Shown here: positions 26,523 to 37,051 of the stretch, one piece after another
Layout of the letters: the number at the start of each line of letters is the position of its first letter
Position numbering within the stretch: position 1 is the first letter of the stretch
Source: Williamsia serinedens
GTDB taxonomy: Bacteria; Actinomycetota; Actinomycetes; Mycobacteriales; Mycobacteriaceae
Direction of reading: 5' to 3'
Assembly (NCBI RefSeq): GCF_024171725.1
Contig: NZ_JAMTCG010000001.1
Coordinates: forward strand, 434,001 to 498,000
Length of the DNA stretch: 64,000 bases
Notes under the pieces: model-generated
The model's database searches: none
Told to the model about the DNA's origin: nothing
Seen by the model: only the letters and a program-made list of their open reading frames with translations
Translations under genes and position numbers: made by a program

Positions 26523-27365
26523 ATGGGTTTCTCCGACGACCGCTACGGCTTCGACGTCCTCGACGCAGGGGCCCGCCGCGCCCGGTCGGCGCCCGCGGTG
26601 CCCGTCGTCGACGCGGAGCGGGACCTGGTCGTCGAGGACGCCGCGACCGGCTTCTGCGGCGCCGTCGTGGGTTTCGAGAAGGGCTACGACGGCGACCACG
26701 TGCGTCTGGAGGACCGGCGCGGTGCCACCCGCATCTTCGCGATGCGTCCGTCGGCGTTCCTCATCGACGGCGCACCGGTGACCCTGCGCCGGCCGGTCGC
26801 GCGGGCTGCGGCCCCGGCCCGCACCGCGTCGGGCTCGGTCGCCCCGGCGTCGTCACGGGCACGGGTGGCCCGCGCGAGCCGCATCTTCGTCGAGGGGATC
26901 CACGACGCCGCACTGGTGGAACGCATCTGGGGTGACGACCTGCGCGCCGAGGGCGTGGTGGTGGAGGGGCTCGACGGCCTCGACAACCTCGACGACGTCC
27001 TCGCCGACTTCGCGCCGGGCCCGTCGCGGCGTGCGGGCGTGCTCGTCGACCACCTCGTCGCGGGCAGCAAGGAGAGCAGGCTGACCCGCGAGGTCGGCCC
27101 GCACGTGCTGGTGTGCGGGCACCCGTTCGTCGACATCTGGGAGGCCGTGAAGCCCGAGGTGCTCGGCATCGCCGAGTGGCCCCGCGTACCCCGCTCGGAG
27201 GAGTGGAAGGCCGGGGTCTGCCGTCGGTTGGGGTGGGGCACACCGACCGAGGGGTGGCGACGGGTGAACCGCGCCGTCTCCGACTACCGCGACATGCGGG
27301 TGGAGGTGCTGCGCAGTGTCGAGGAGCTCATCGATTTCGTGACCGCCGCGAGCGGCGACGGGTAG
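26523..27365 (+). CDS. DUF3097 family protein
   Basis: The 280-residue soluble protein has a small N-terminal beta domain (VEDAATGFCGAVVGFEKGYDGDHVRLEDR). The C-terminal region contains IFVEGIHDAALVERIWGDDLR and a second acidic motif, LVDHL. This resembles a TOPRIM-like fold (EGxxD...DHL), suggesting nucleic-acid phosphoryl chemistry; that is inference. The family is confined to actinobacteria. ATG 26523 lies 6 nt after TACGGT (26511-26516), consistent with a leaderless mRNA. Confidence 0.85.
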   Translation: MGFSDDRYGFDVLDAGARRARSAPAVPVVDAERDLVVEDAATGFCGAVVGFEKGYDGDHVRLEDRRGATRIFAMRPSAFLIDGAPVTLRRPVARAAAPARTASGSVAPASSRARVARASRIFVEGIHDAALVERIWGDDLRAEGVVVEGLDGLDNLDDVLADFAPGPSRRAGVLVDHLVAGSKESRLTREVGPHVLVCGHPFVDIWEAVKPEVLGIAEWPRVPRSEEWKAGVCRRLGWGTPTEGWRRVNRAVSDYRDMRVEVLRSVEELIDFVTAASGDG

Positions 27366-27479
27366 GCAGTCGCGAGCGGCGCCGGGTAGGCAGTCGCCGA
27401 CGACGGCCGCCGAGCCACCGTCCGACGGGCGGTGCGTGCGAGACCTGGACGGGCGTCTGGTCTCTGGCACGATGGAGGC

Positions 27480-27908
27480 ATGGCTGCGATCATCTGGCTG
27501 ATCGCGGCGCTCGTCCTGGTCGGTGCCGAGGCGCTCAGCGGCGAACTGGTGCTGCTGATGCTGGCCGGTGGGGCGATCGCCGCCTCGGGCACCGCCGCGC
27601 TCACCGACCTCCCGGTCGTCGTGGACGCCGTCGTGTTCGCGGCCGTGAGCGTGTTGTTGCTGGCCGGTGTGCGGCCGGTCGCCAGGCGACACCTGTTGCG
27701 TCGGCCGACGCTCGCGACGAACGCCGAGGCGTTGCAGGGGAAGACCGCCGTGGTGACGACGACCGTGGACGCGCACGGTGGTCAGGTGCGTCTCGACGGG
27801 TCGATCTGGTCGGCCCGTCCACTGCACTCCGGCGACGTGTTCGCCGAGGGGGAGGACGTGATGGTCATGCAGATCGACGGGGCCACCGCGGTCGTCTGGA
27901 AGTCCTGA
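27480..27908 (+). CDS. NfeD-like membrane protein
   Basis: The 142-residue protein has two or three N-terminal helices (about 3-75) and a C-terminal OB-fold-like domain (GKTAVVTTTVDAHGGQVRLDGSIWSARP) typical of short NfeD proteins. NfeD proteins pair with SPFH proteins in membrane microdomains, and one follows 39 bp downstream. M. tuberculosis Rv1487 is the orthologue. ATG 27480 follows a CACGAT box by 6 nt; GGAGG touches the start and is too close to act normally. Confidence 0.87.
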   Translation: MAAIIWLIAALVLVGAEALSGELVLLMLAGGAIAASGTAALTDLPVVVDAVVFAAVSVLLLAGVRPVARRHLLRRPTLATNAEALQGKTAVVTTTVDAHGGQVRLDGSIWSARPLHSGDVFAEGEDVMVMQIDGATAVVWKS

Positions 27909-27947
27909 TGTGACCGGTCGTCGACCGGTCGGGAGTAGGAGCGTGCC

Positions 27948-29150
27948 ATGGAAGTCGGAGTGATCGTCGTCGTCGCGGTGGTGGTGCTGCTGGCGTTCGT
28001 CATCCTGTTCCGGTCGGTCGCGTTGATCCCGCAGGCCGAGGCCGCGGTCATCGAGCGGCTGGGGCGGTACACCAAGACCGTGTCGGGTCAGCTCACGCTG
28101 CTGGTGCCGTTCGTCGACCGGATCCGCGCCCGCGTGGACCTGCGGGAACAGGTGGTGTCGTTCCCGCCGCAGCCGGTGATCACCGAGGACAACCTGACGC
28201 TGTCGATCGACACGGTCGTCTACTTCCAGGTGACCGTGCCGCAGTCGGCGGTCTACGAGATCAACGACTACATCATCGGTGTGGAGCAGTTGGCCACCAC
28301 GACGCTGCGCAACGTCGTCGGCGGCATGACGCTGGAGGAGACGCTGACCTCCCGCGACTCCATCAACGCGCAGCTGCGCGGGGTGTTGGACGAAGCGACC
28401 GGCCGGTGGGGCCTGCGGGTGGCCCGGGTCGAGTTGAAGAGCATCATGCCGCCGCCGTCGATCCAGGAGTCGATGGAGAAGCAGATGAAGGCCGACCGTG
28501 AGAAGCGCGCGATGATCCTCACCGCCGAGGGTCAGCGGGAGTCGTCGATCAAGACCGCCGAGGGCAACAAGCAGAGCCAGATCCTCGCGGCCGAGGGTGC
28601 GAAGCAGGCCGCGATCCTCGCCGCCGAGGCGGACCGCCAGTCCCGGATCCTGCGGGCGCAGGGTGACCGGGCCGCGCAGTACCTGAACGCCCAGGGCGAG
28701 GCCAAGTCGATCGAGAAGGTGTTCGCGGCGATCAAGGCGAGCCGGCCGACCCCGGAGTTGCTGGCCTACCAGTACCTGCAGAAGCTGCCCGAGATGGCGG
28801 CGGGCGAGGGCAATTCCGTGTGGGTGGTGCCGTCCGACTTCGGTTCGGCGCTGCAGGGTTTCGCGCGCTCGTTCGCGAACCAGGGCGATGACGGCGTGTT
28901 CCGCTACGAGCCGCCGCAGGACACGGCCACGACGACGTCGGGTGACGACTCCGAGGTCGACGACTGGTTCGACCTCGCCCCCGATCCGAAGGTGGCACAG
29001 GCCGTCGCCGAGGCCGAGGCGGTCGCACGCACGCCCGTCGCCCCGGAGATGGAGAGCCGACCGGCCAAGCCGGGCATCGGGGCCGCGTCGGACGTCCCCG
29101 CGGTCGGCGGCGGCTCCGACTCGTCGGACAGCGCGGCACCGACGGCCTGA
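27948..29150 (+). CDS. SPFH/stomatin-like membrane protein
   Basis: The 400-residue protein has one N-terminal helix (about 4-23), an SPFH domain (QAEAAVIERLGRY ... VEQLATTTLRNVVGGMTLEETL), a long Ala/Glu/Lys coiled coil (about 170-265) and a variable acidic tail of about 100 residues. SPFH proteins scaffold membrane domains and modulate proteases. It works with the preceding NfeD (Rv1487-1488 order). ATG 27948 has AGGAG 7 nt upstream. Confidence 0.93.
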   Translation: MEVGVIVVVAVVVLLAFVILFRSVALIPQAEAAVIERLGRYTKTVSGQLTLLVPFVDRIRARVDLREQVVSFPPQPVITEDNLTLSIDTVVYFQVTVPQSAVYEINDYIIGVEQLATTTLRNVVGGMTLEETLTSRDSINAQLRGVLDEATGRWGLRVARVELKSIMPPPSIQESMEKQMKADREKRAMILTAEGQRESSIKTAEGNKQSQILAAEGAKQAAILAAEADRQSRILRAQGDRAAQYLNAQGEAKSIEKVFAAIKASRPTPELLAYQYLQKLPEMAAGEGNSVWVVPSDFGSALQGFARSFANQGDDGVFRYEPPQDTATTTSGDDSEVDDWFDLAPDPKVAQAVAEAEAVARTPVAPEMESRPAKPGIGAASDVPAVGGGSDSSDSAAPTA

Positions 29151-29159
29151 TCGGGTCGG

Positions 29160-29726
29160 TCAGCGGCAGAGTGATCTCGACGCCGACGCGAGCGCCACGG
29201 CGTGCAACGGGTCGAGCCGGTGGGTCGCCGTGGTGGTCGCGACCGCGGCGGCCACCTCCGCGAGGCACCCGGGTGCCCGGAGCGTGGCGTCGTCGCGGGC
29301 CAGTCCCGACACGAGGTCGCCGGTGAGTGCGGTGATCCGCGGTCGGACGTCGGCCAGGTCGGCCGGTGCCGTCGGGGCGGTCGCGGGCACGGTGCGCCAC
29401 AGCGCGAGGAGCGTCCGCTGCACGGCCTTGCCCACCTCGATCTGGTCGCGGACGACGGTCATCACCCGGGCCGGGTCGAGTCCTGCGGTTCGTCCAGCGG
29501 CGACGGCCGCCGCGATGACCTGCGCCTCGCGGGCGGGGTCGTCGACGGGCGTCCCCGTCCGCCACTTCGCGGCGGCGACGGTGTCGGCGGTGGCGAGGCG
29601 ATCGGCGACGATCCCGGTCAGGGCGCCGAGCGTGACGTGACGGTGCGGGGTGGCCGCGGCCGACGGGGCCGTCGCGACGAGCGCCGCGGCGACCGTCGCG
29701 ACGACGGCGGGCAGGTGACGGGGCAC
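29160..29726 (-). CDS. Secreted chorismate mutase (AroQ gamma type)
   Basis: The 188-residue protein has a signal peptide (HLPAVVATVAAALVATAPSAAA, cut near residue 24) and an all-helical domain (ADRLATADTVAAAKW ... DPAREAQVIAAAV). This matches periplasmic chorismate mutases such as M. tuberculosis Rv1885c, which convert chorismate to prephenate outside the cytoplasm. Two cysteines near the end may form a disulfide. GTG 29726 has GGAGA 6 nt upstream. It is a local addition to the M. tuberculosis gene order. Confidence 0.82.
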   Translation of the reverse strand: MPRHLPAVVATVAAALVATAPSAAATPHRHVTLGALTGIVADRLATADTVAAAKWRTGTPVDDPAREAQVIAAAVAAGRTAGLDPARVMTVVRDQIEVGKAVQRTLLALWRTVPATAPTAPADLADVRPRITALTGDLVSGLARDDATLRAPGCLAEVAAAVATTTATHRLDPLHAVALASASRSLCR

Positions 29727-29736
29727 GGGGGTCTCC

Positions 29737-30294
29737 TCAGGTGAGGGCGAGTCGGGCGACACCGGCGGCGGCGACGGCCCACAGCACCGAGGCGAAGGTG
29801 CCGATGATGAACTGCTCGCCGGCGTGCTGGTCACGGATCTCGGGGTAGCGGGCGAGGCCCTTCACGGCGAGGACGACCGCGATCCCCTCCGGCCATCCCG
29901 CGACGAGGGCCCCGACGACCGCGACGCGTTCGAGCACACCGATGACCCGTCCGCCCCGCAGCGGCCGAGAACGCAGGGCGGTGGTGTCGTCGTCTGTGGC
30001 CGCGGCTCCCGGTTCCTCCGCCGGTCGGTGGTCACGGTGGTCGACCTCGACGAGGTCGAACACCAGGGGGACCAGCCCCACCCCGCCGAACGCCGCGATC
30101 ACGACGACGAGGGTGACCACGACCCCGCGCGTCGACCCCTCGGCGGGAGAGACGACCGCGGCGGCGACGGCCGCCGTCGCCAGCGTGACCGTCGCGACCA
30201 CCACCGCCGCGGTGCGCAGGAAGCGACCGTGCGGGAGGGTCGACAGGACGGCGACCGCCGCGCACACCGCGAGACACACCACCGTGACCGTCAT
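29737..30294 (-). CDS. Small integral membrane protein coupled to a SatD-like regulator
   Basis: The 185-residue protein has about five predicted helices: three in the first 85 residues (VCLAVCAAVAVLS, RTAAVVVATVTLATAAVAAAVV, GVVVTLVVVIAAFGG) and two in the last 60 (VAVVGALVAGWPEGIAVVLAVKG, FIIGTFASVLWAVAAAGVA). An acidic hydrophilic loop separates the two sets. Function unknown. It is translated from ATG 30294, which overlaps the SatD-like gene stop (ATGA), so the two probably work together. Confidence 0.75.
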   Translation of the reverse strand: MTVTVVCLAVCAAVAVLSTLPHGRFLRTAAVVVATVTLATAAVAAAVVSPAEGSTRGVVVTLVVVIAAFGGVGLVPLVFDLVEVDHRDHRPAEEPGAAATDDDTTALRSRPLRGGRVIGVLERVAVVGALVAGWPEGIAVVLAVKGLARYPEIRDQHAGEQFIIGTFASVLWAVAAAGVARLALT

Positions 30295-30890
30295 CGCGGA
30301 CCCCCGGCCGCCGAGTCCGCCGCGGCCACGAGATGGATCGCGGCGACGCGGCCGTCCCGTTCCGCCTGCCACTCGGCGACGGAGAGTCGCTGCGAGACGG
30401 CCTGCTTGCTGATGCCCAGTTCGTCGGCGATGTCGCTCTGCGACGCCCCGGCCCGGATGCGGGCCACCGCCTGATGGCCCTCGTCGGACCGTCTCGCGAC
30501 GACGATCGCCAGCAGGGCGAGCACCGCCGCGGCGTCGGCGGAGCGAGCCGGGTCGCCCCCGGCGACGCTCACGTTGCCCGGCGCCCGTTTGGCCCGGGTG
30601 ACCGCGTCGCGGGCCGCCTCGAACGCGCGACCGCGTCCGGCGCGGGTGACCGAGGGCAGGGGGTGTTCGACGGCGCCCACCCCGACGCCGATGCTCCACC
30701 CGCCGAGCGCCACCAGGTCGAGGACGACGTCGACGACGACGCCGGGATCGTCGGCGACCGCCTGCACCTCGTCGCCGGCGGTGCGGTCGAAGCCGCGGAG
30801 GAGGGGGGCGTCGGCGAAACGCTCGACCAGTTCGGGCACGCGGTCACGGTCGCGCCGGCTCCGGCGCTGGTCGACCGTCAGAACGTACAC
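30291..30890 (-). CDS. SatD-like protein with C-terminal helix-turn-helix
   Basis: Predicted 199 residues. The N-terminal part (VLTVDQRRSRRDRDRVPEL ... FDRTAGDEVQAVADDP) resembles the SatD family, and the C-terminal part has a clear helix-turn-helix (QSDIADELGISKQAVSQRL, about 158-176). It probably regulates its membrane partner; the signal is unknown. GTG 30890 lies 7 nt after TAGCTT, and an upstream TTG at 30899 is less likely. Confidence 0.75.
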   Translation of the reverse strand: MYVLTVDQRRSRRDRDRVPELVERFADAPLLRGFDRTAGDEVQAVADDPGVVVDVVLDLVALGGWSIGVGVGAVEHPLPSVTRAGRGRAFEAARDAVTRAKRAPGNVSVAGGDPARSADAAAVLALLAIVVARRSDEGHQAVARIRAGASQSDIADELGISKQAVSQRLSVAEWQAERDGRVAAIHLVAAADSAAGGPR

Positions 30891-30897
30891 ACCGGTC

Positions 30898-30927
30898 AAG
30901 CTACTCGGGTTTACTCTGTGACTTCAA
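30898..30927 (-). promoter_or_regulatory. Promoter of the SatD-like gene
   Basis: On the minus strand, TTGAAG and TAGCTT (30898-30903) are 18 bp apart. The -10 ends 7 nt before GTG 30890, giving a leaderless transcript. One of the better sigma-A-like promoters in the window. Confidence 0.55.
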
Positions 30928-30939
30928 GCCGTCAGGCTT

Positions 30940-31728
30940 TCACGGACGGTCCGCGGTGACCGCGGCGCCTGTGTCAAGCCCGTCGACCTGACCCTGGGCT
31001 GTCGAGTCCGAAGCCTTGACGCCGTGCTCGTCGTCGCGCACCGGTGTGAGCGAGTCGACGCCGAGACCGACGACCCCCAGCACCACGCCGGCGATCGAGA
31101 TCGCCAGACCCGCCGGGTGCGCGCTGCCCGACAGGACGCTGCCGAGCACCACCACCGAGACGGTGCCGGGCAGGATGCCCACCGCCGTCGCGACGGTGTA
31201 CGGGATCAGACGGATCCGCGAGAGCGCGGCGCAATAGTTGATGACCGAGAAGGGTGCGGGAGCGATCAACCGCAGTGACCCGACCGCGAGCCACCCGCGC
31301 CGGGCCAGGCGGGCGTCGACCGCGCGCACCGCGGGGTGGGTGAGTCGAGGCGCGACGACATCCCGACCGATCGAGCGGACCAGCAGGAACGAGGCGACCG
31401 CGGCGATCATCGTGGCACCGAGCGCCACCACGAGACCCGTCACCGGACCGAAGAGGACGCCGGACGAGAGGGTGAACACGGTGCGGGGGATCGGGGCGAC
31501 CGTGATCACCGCATAGGCGAGGAAGAAGACGACCACGAACCAGGGTCCGAGCGAGTCCGACCATGCACGGAAGCGGTCGACGCCCGGCAGTCCGACCACC
31601 GCGACGACGATCAGCGCGGCGATGAACACGACCGCCAGGGCGATCGGTCCCCACCATCTGCGCGCCGCCCGGATCACGCGGGCGAGGCTACCCGCCGACG
31701 CCGGGGCAGCTCCCGACCGAGCGTTCAC
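30940..31728 (-). CDS. TVP38/TMEM64 (DedA-like) family membrane protein
   Basis: The 262-residue membrane protein has about six helices and the VTT-domain signature (APIPRTVFTLSSGVLFGPVTG ... LRLIAPAPFSVINYCAAL). Such proteins are implicated in lipid scrambling across the membrane. M. tuberculosis Rv1491c sits at the same place, divergent from mutA. GTG 31728 lies inside a short palindrome. Confidence 0.88.
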   Translation of the reverse strand: MNARSGAAPASAGSLARVIRAARRWWGPIALAVVFIAALIVVAVVGLPGVDRFRAWSDSLGPWFVVVFFLAYAVITVAPIPRTVFTLSSGVLFGPVTGLVVALGATMIAAVASFLLVRSIGRDVVAPRLTHPAVRAVDARLARRGWLAVGSLRLIAPAPFSVINYCAALSRIRLIPYTVATAVGILPGTVSVVVLGSVLSGSAHPAGLAISIAGVVLGVVGLGVDSLTPVRDDEHGVKASDSTAQGQVDGLDTGAAVTADRP

Positions 31729-31738
31729 ACGGGTGTGA
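31725..31738. promoter_or_regulatory. Palindrome over the TVP38 gene start
   Basis: TCACAC-GG-GTGTGA has perfect 6-bp arms and overlaps the start codon of the TVP38 gene, in the 135-bp divergent gap with mutA. It is a candidate operator; no cognate regulator is identified. Confidence 0.35.
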
Positions 31739-31863
31739 TGGCCGTCTCACCCCGGTATGCGGTAAGACACAGGTGCAGCACCGGATCCGGCGGACGACCC
31801 CCCGCGCCCGCCGGAGCCGGACACGACGGTCGCCCGACCGTCGCCGAGGACAGGGAGTTCGCC

Positions 31864-33783
31864 GTGCCCCCACCATCCGACGCCTCCGCCCCCGACGTCG
31901 ACCTGCGGGCCGCACGCCAGGCCTGGGACGACGCGGTCGCCGGCGTGCTCGCCAAGGCGCGGCGCACCGAGGCCGACCAGATCAGCCGGCCCGCGGCGGC
32001 GCACCTGCAGACGACCACCTACGACGGCACGGTCATCGACCCGCTCTACACACGGGCCGACGAGCTCCCCGAACCGCCGCTGCCGGGCGGGTTCCCCTTC
32101 GTCCGGGGCCGTGAGGCCACCCGTGACGTCATGCGCGGCTGGCACGTCACCACACGTCTCGGCGCGCTCGACGCCGATCCCGCGGACACGAACGCCGCGA
32201 TCCTCGAGGCACTCACCACCGGCACCAGCGCGCTGTGGTTGACGCCGACCGCCGACCCCGGCGACCTGACCCGCATCCTCGACGGCGTCCTGCTCGACCT
32301 CGCTCCGCTCACCCTCGACGCCGGACCGCACACCACGGCGGCCGCGCACGCGCTCTTCGACCTCCTCGACGAGCGCGCGGCCGCACCCACATCCGGCTCC
32401 GCACCGGCACCCGACGCGAGCACCACCCGGATCACGCTGGGCGTCGACACCCTCACCGCGCAGTTCGCCGGCGTCGACGCGGTCACCCACGACGAGGCGA
32501 TCGCCCTGACCCGGGCGGCCGTCGCGCGGCCCGAGGAGATCCGCGCACTCGTCGTCGACGCCACCGTCTTCCACGACGCGGGCGCCTCCGACGCGCAGGA
32601 GATCGGGGCCGCGATCGCCGCCGGACTGACCCATGTCCGGATGGCGGTCGAGGCGGGGCTGTCGATCGCCGACGTCCTCGACACGATCGCGTTCCGGTTC
32701 GCCGCCACCGACCAGCAGTTCGAGACCATCGCCAAGTTCCGTGCCGCACGCCGGGTCTGGGCCCGGGTCGCCGAGGTGCTCGGTGCACCCGACCACGGCG
32801 ACGCCCCGACCCATGCGGTGACGTCGGCCGCGATGATGACCCGGCGTGACCCGTGGGTGAACATGCTGCGGACCACGCTCGCGGCGTTCGGCGCCGGACT
32901 CGGCGGGGCGGACCAGGTGACCGTCGCGCCGTTCGACTCGGCACTGCCGCCCGGCGCGCTCGGGGTGTCCCGGTCGTTCGCCCACCGCATGGCCGTCAAC
33001 ACCCAACTGCTGCTGCTGGAGGAGTCCCACCTCGGGCGTGTGCTCGACCCGGCTGCCGGCAGCTGGTACGTCGAGTCCCTGACCGACGCCACGGCACGCG
33101 CGGCGTGGGACGTGTTCACCGGCATCGAGGCACAGGGCGGCTACCGCGAGGCCCTCGCCTCCGGCGAGCTCGCCGCCGCCATCGCCGCGGTCCGTGACCG
33201 CCGGGCCGACGACGTCGCGCACCGGCGGCACGCCATCACCGGGGTGAGCGAGTTCCCCGACGTGGCCGAGAAACCCCTGCCCACGGCCGCCCCGTCGGCG
33301 GCCCGTCCCGTCGCCCGTCACGCCGAGCCGTTCGAGACCCTGCGCGACCGGTCCGACGCCCACCTCGCCGCGACCGGGTCCCGACCCACGGTGCTGCTGG
33401 CCCCGCTCGGCAGCCTCGCCGAGTACACCCCCCGCACCACCTTCACCACCAACCTCCTCGGCGCCGGCGGTGTCGGAGTCATCGACCCCGGGCCCGGTGC
33501 CGACCTCGCCGCAGCCGTCGCGGACACGGGATCGCCGGTCGCGGTGGTCTGCGGGACGGACAAGCGCTACGCGACCGAGGCCGGAGACACCGTGGCCGCG
33601 CTCCGGGCCGCCGGGGTGACCCGGGTGCTCCTGGCGGGCACCGAGAAGGCCGTCGCCGACCTCGAGGGCGATCGCCGACCCGACGGGTTCCTGTCCCTCG
33701 GCATCGACGCCGTGGCGGCGCTGACCGACATCCTCGACCTGCTGACCGCGCAGGACGCCGACACCGCGGGGGTCCCGGCATGA
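31864..33783 (+). CDS. mutA: Methylmalonyl-CoA mutase small (beta) subunit
   Basis: The 639-residue non-catalytic partner of MutB has a degenerate TIM-barrel ([21 protein letters not shown] ... [20 protein letters not shown]) and a B12-like C-terminal fold. It lacks the DxHxxG cobalamin motif, as expected for this subunit. The heterodimer interconverts methylmalonyl-CoA and succinyl-CoA, handling propionyl-CoA from odd-chain lipids and sterols. GTG 31864 has AGGGAG about 8 nt upstream. It overlaps mutB by 4 bp. Confidence 0.93.
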   Translation: MPPPSDASAPDVDLRAARQAWDDAVAGVLAKARRTEADQISRPAAAHLQTTTYDGTVIDPLYTRADELPEPPLPGGFPFVRGREATRDVMRGWHVTTRLGALDADPADTNAAILEALTTGTSALWLTPTADPGDLTRILDGVLLDLAPLTLDAGPHTTAAAHALFDLLDERAAAPTSGSAPAPDASTTRITLGVDTLTAQFAGVDAVTHDEAIALTRAAVARPEEIRALVVDATVFHDAGASDAQEIGAAIAAGLTHVRMAVEAGLSIADVLDTIAFRFAATDQQFETIAKFRAARRVWARVAEVLGAPDHGDAPTHAVTSAAMMTRRDPWVNMLRTTLAAFGAGLGGADQVTVAPFDSALPPGALGVSRSFAHRMAVNTQLLLLEESHLGRVLDPAAGSWYVESLTDATARAAWDVFTGIEAQGGYREALASGELAAAIAAVRDRRADDVAHRRHAITGVSEFPDVAEKPLPTAAPSAARPVARHAEPFETLRDRSDAHLAATGSRPTVLLAPLGSLAEYTPRTTFTTNLLGAGGVGVIDPGPGADLAAAVADTGSPVAVVCGTDKRYATEAGDTVAALRAAGVTRVLLAGTEKAVADLEGDRRPDGFLSLGIDAVAALTDILDLLTAQDADTAGVPA

Positions 33784-36050
33784 CGACACACGACACCGAG
33801 CACGGCATCGGCAGCTTCGCCGACGTGCCCCTCGCCGACGAGACCACCGACACGGCGACCCCGCCGGGTCCCGGCGACGCCGACGCGCTCGCCGCGGCGG
33901 CCGCGAGCGCGCACGGCTACACCACCGACCAGATCTCGTGGACCACGCCCGAGGGCATCGAGGTGCCGCCGGTGTTCACGCGCGCCCACCGCGACGAGGT
34001 GGCCGCGGAGGGCTTCCCGATCGACACGGTGCCCGGCGCGACGCCGTTCCTGCGCGGGCCGTACCCCACGATGTACGTCAACCAGCCCTGGACGATCCGG
34101 CAGTACGCGGGGTTCTCGACGGCGGCGGAGTCCAACGCGTTCTACCGGCGCAACCTGGCGGCGGGCCAGAAGGGACTGTCGGTCGCGTTCGACCTCGCCA
34201 CCCACCGTGGATACGACTCCGACCACCCGCGCGTCGCCGGTGACGTCGGCATGGCGGGCGTCGCCATCGACTCGATCCTCGACATGCGCCAGCTGTTCGA
34301 CGGGATCGACCTCGGGTCGGTCTCGGTGTCGATGACCATGAACGGCGCGGTGCTGCCGATCCTCGCGCTCTACGTGGTGGCCGCCGAGGAGCAGGGCGTG
34401 CCGCCGGAGAAGCTCGCCGGGACCATCCAGAACGACATCCTCAAGGAGTTCATGGTCCGCAACACCTACATCTACCCGCCCGAACCGTCGGTGCGGATCA
34501 TCTCCGACATCTTCGCCTACACGTCGCAGAGGATGCCGCGGTTCAACTCGATCTCGATCTCCGGCTACCACATCCAGGAGGCCGGGGCCACAGCCGATCT
34601 CGAGCTCGCGTACACCCTCGCCGACGGTGTCGAGTACATCCGGGCCGGTCTCGACGCGGGCCTCGACATCGACAGCTTCGCACCGCGGTTGTCGTTCTTC
34701 TGGGGCATCGGGATGAACTTCTTCATGGAGGTCGCGAAACTGCGTGCCGCTCGGCTCATCTGGAGCGAGCTGGTCGCTCAGTTCTCCCCGCAGAACCCGA
34801 AATCGCTGAGCCTGCGGACGCATTCGCAGACGTCGGGGTGGTCGCTGACAGCGCAGGACCCGTTCAACAACGTCGCCCGCACCTGTGTCGAGGCGATGGC
34901 CGCGACGCAGGGCCACACCCAGTCGCTGCACACCAACGCACTCGACGAGGCGCTCGCGCTGCCGACGGACTTCTCGGCCCGCATCGCCCGCAACACGCAG
35001 CTGCTGCTGCAGCAGGAGTCGGGCACCACCCGTCCGATCGACCCCTGGGGCGGCTCCTACTACGTCGAGTGGCTGACCCACCGGCTCGCCGAGAAGGCCA
35101 GGGCGCACATCGCCGAGGTCACCGAGGCCGGCGGCATGGCCAAGGCGATCAACGAGGGCATCCCGAAGCTGCGCATCGAGGAGGCCGCCGCGCGCACGCA
35201 GGCCCGGATCGACTCCGGCCGCCAGCCGGTGATCGGCGTGAACAAATACCAGGTCGAGTCCGACCAGGAGGTCGAGGTCCTCAAGGTCGAGAACAGCAAG
35301 GTCGCCGCCGAGCAACTCGAGAAGCTCGCCCGGCTGCGGTCCGAGCGGGACGGCGCCGCGGTGGAGCGTGCGCTCGCCGACCTGTCCCGCGCGGCGGCCC
35401 AGACCGGTCGCGGCGGGTCGCTCGACGACAACCTCATGGCGCTGGCCATCGAGGCCGCACGCCGACAGGCGACGGTCGGGGAGATCTCCGAGGCGTTGGA
35501 GAAGGTCTACGGTCGTCACCAGGCGGAGATCCGCACCATCAGCGGGGTATACCGACAGGAGGCCGGCCAGGTGGGCAACATCGACACGGCCACCGCCGTC
35601 GTCCGCGCCTTCGCCGAGGCGGAGGGTCGGCGCCCCCGTGTGCTCATCGCCAAGATGGGCCAGGACGGACACGACCGCGGCCAGAAGGTGATCGCGACCG
35701 CGTTCGCCGATCTCGGCTTCGACGTCGACGTGGGCCCGCTGTTCCAGACCCCCGACGAGGTGGCCCGTCAGGCGGCCGACAACGACGTGCACGTGGTCGG
35801 GGTCAGCTCGCTCGCGGCCGGTCACCTCACCCTGGTGCCCGCCCTGCGGGACGCCCTCGCGGCGGTCGGTCGCGAGGACATCATGATCGTCGTCGGCGGC
35901 GTCATCCCGCCCGGCGACTTCGACGCCCTGTACGCGGCCGGTGCCACGGCGATCTTCCCGCCCGGCACCGTCATCGCCGACAGCGCCGTCGAGCTCGTCA
36001 CCAAGCTCGGGGAGTCCCTGGGCCACGACCTGTCCGCCGCGGCGGGGTAG
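33780..36050 (+). CDS. mutB: Methylmalonyl-CoA mutase large (alpha) subunit
   Basis: The 756-residue catalytic subunit has an N-terminal TIM barrel with substrate motifs ([29 protein letters not shown]) and a C-terminal cobalamin domain with DGHDRG (Dx-His-xxG cobalt ligand), SSLAAGH and GGVIPP. Adenosylcobalamin-dependent. ATG 33780 overlaps the mutA stop (ATGA). Expression is presumably with mutA and meaB. Confidence 0.97.
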   Translation: MTTHDTEHGIGSFADVPLADETTDTATPPGPGDADALAAAAASAHGYTTDQISWTTPEGIEVPPVFTRAHRDEVAAEGFPIDTVPGATPFLRGPYPTMYVNQPWTIRQYAGFSTAAESNAFYRRNLAAGQKGLSVAFDLATHRGYDSDHPRVAGDVGMAGVAIDSILDMRQLFDGIDLGSVSVSMTMNGAVLPILALYVVAAEEQGVPPEKLAGTIQNDILKEFMVRNTYIYPPEPSVRIISDIFAYTSQRMPRFNSISISGYHIQEAGATADLELAYTLADGVEYIRAGLDAGLDIDSFAPRLSFFWGIGMNFFMEVAKLRAARLIWSELVAQFSPQNPKSLSLRTHSQTSGWSLTAQDPFNNVARTCVEAMAATQGHTQSLHTNALDEALALPTDFSARIARNTQLLLQQESGTTRPIDPWGGSYYVEWLTHRLAEKARAHIAEVTEAGGMAKAINEGIPKLRIEEAAARTQARIDSGRQPVIGVNKYQVESDQEVEVLKVENSKVAAEQLEKLARLRSERDGAAVERALADLSRAAAQTGRGGSLDDNLMALAIEAARRQATVGEISEALEKVYGRHQAEIRTISGVYRQEAGQVGNIDTATAVVRAFAEAEGRRPRVLIAKMGQDGHDRGQKVIATAFADLGFDVDVGPLFQTPDEVARQAADNDVHVVGVSSLAAGHLTLVPALRDALAAVGREDIMIVVGGVIPPGDFDALYAAGATAIFPPGTVIADSAVELVTKLGESLGHDLSAAAG

Positions 36051-36061
36051 CCCACACGCCG

Positions 36062-37051
36062 ATGCCCGCACCCCCGATCGACCCCGGTGAGCTCGCCGCT
36101 GCCGTCCGGGCCGGCGACCGCGCCCGTCTCGCCCGCGCGATCACGCTGGTGGAGTCCACGCGTCCGGACCACCGGGCCGCGGCCCAGGAGATGCTGCTCG
36201 AGCTGACCCCGCACGCCGGCGACTCCTACCGCGTCGGTATCACCGGTGTCCCCGGGGTGGGCAAGTCGACGACCATCGAGGCGCTTGGCATGCACCTCAT
36301 CGGTCAGGGTCACCGGGTGGCGGTGCTCGCGGTCGACCCGTCGTCGACGCGCACCGGCGGGTCGATCCTCGGTGACAAGACCCGGATGGGCCGTCTGTCG
36401 GTCCACCCCGACGCCTACATCCGTCCGTCGCCGACGTCGGGGACGCTCGGCGGCGTCGCGAAGGCCACCCGCGAGACGATGGTCGTGCTCGAGGCGGCGG
36501 GCTACGACGTCGTCATCGTGGAGACGGTGGGCGTGGGGCAGTCCGAGGTGACGGTGGCCAACATGGTCGACAGCTTCTGTTTCCTCACCCTTGCCCGCAC
36601 CGGTGACTCCCTGCAGGGCATCAAGAAGGGCGTCCTGGAGCTCGCCGACATCGTCGTGGTGAACAAGGCCGACGGCAAGCACGAACGGGACGCCCGTTCG
36701 GCCGCCCGCGAACTACGTGGCGCCCTGCACCTGCTCTACCCGCACGACGCGCTGTGGCACCCGCCGGTGCTGACGATGAGCGCGCTCGAGGACGTCGGGG
36801 TGACCGAGTTCTGGGACACCGTGATGCAGCACAAGCAGGTTCTCGCCGACGCGGGCGAGTTCGCCGAGCGTCGACGGCGGCAACAGGTCCGGTGGATGTG
36901 GTCGATGGTGACCGACATCCTCACCGACCGCCTCGACACCGATCCCGGTGTGCGCGAGGCACGCCGGCGTGCCGAGGAGGCCGTCCGGTCGGGGGATCTG
37001 ACCCCGGCGCTCGGCGCCCAGCAGATCGTCGAGGCCTTCGACGCGCGTTAA
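36062..37051 (+). CDS. meaB: MeaB/ArgK, G-protein chaperone of methylmalonyl-CoA mutase
   Basis: The 329-residue GTPase loads and protects the cobalamin cofactor of MutAB. It shows the P-loop GVPGVGKST, VDPSSTRTGGSILGDKTRM, the switch ETVGVGQSE and the guanine motif NKAD. It starts 11 bp after mutB. M. tuberculosis has the mazEF4 toxin pair between mutB and meaB; none is here. This is the last gene of the syntenic block. Confidence 0.96.
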   Translation: MPAPPIDPGELAAAVRAGDRARLARAITLVESTRPDHRAAAQEMLLELTPHAGDSYRVGITGVPGVGKSTTIEALGMHLIGQGHRVAVLAVDPSSTRTGGSILGDKTRMGRLSVHPDAYIRPSPTSGTLGGVAKATRETMVVLEAAGYDVVIVETVGVGQSEVTVANMVDSFCFLTLARTGDSLQGIKKGVLELADIVVVNKADGKHERDARSAARELRGALHLLYPHDALWHPPVLTMSALEDVGVTEFWDTVMQHKQVLADAGEFAERRRRQQVRWMWSMVTDILTDRLDTDPGVREARRRAEEAVRSGDLTPALGAQQIVEAFDAR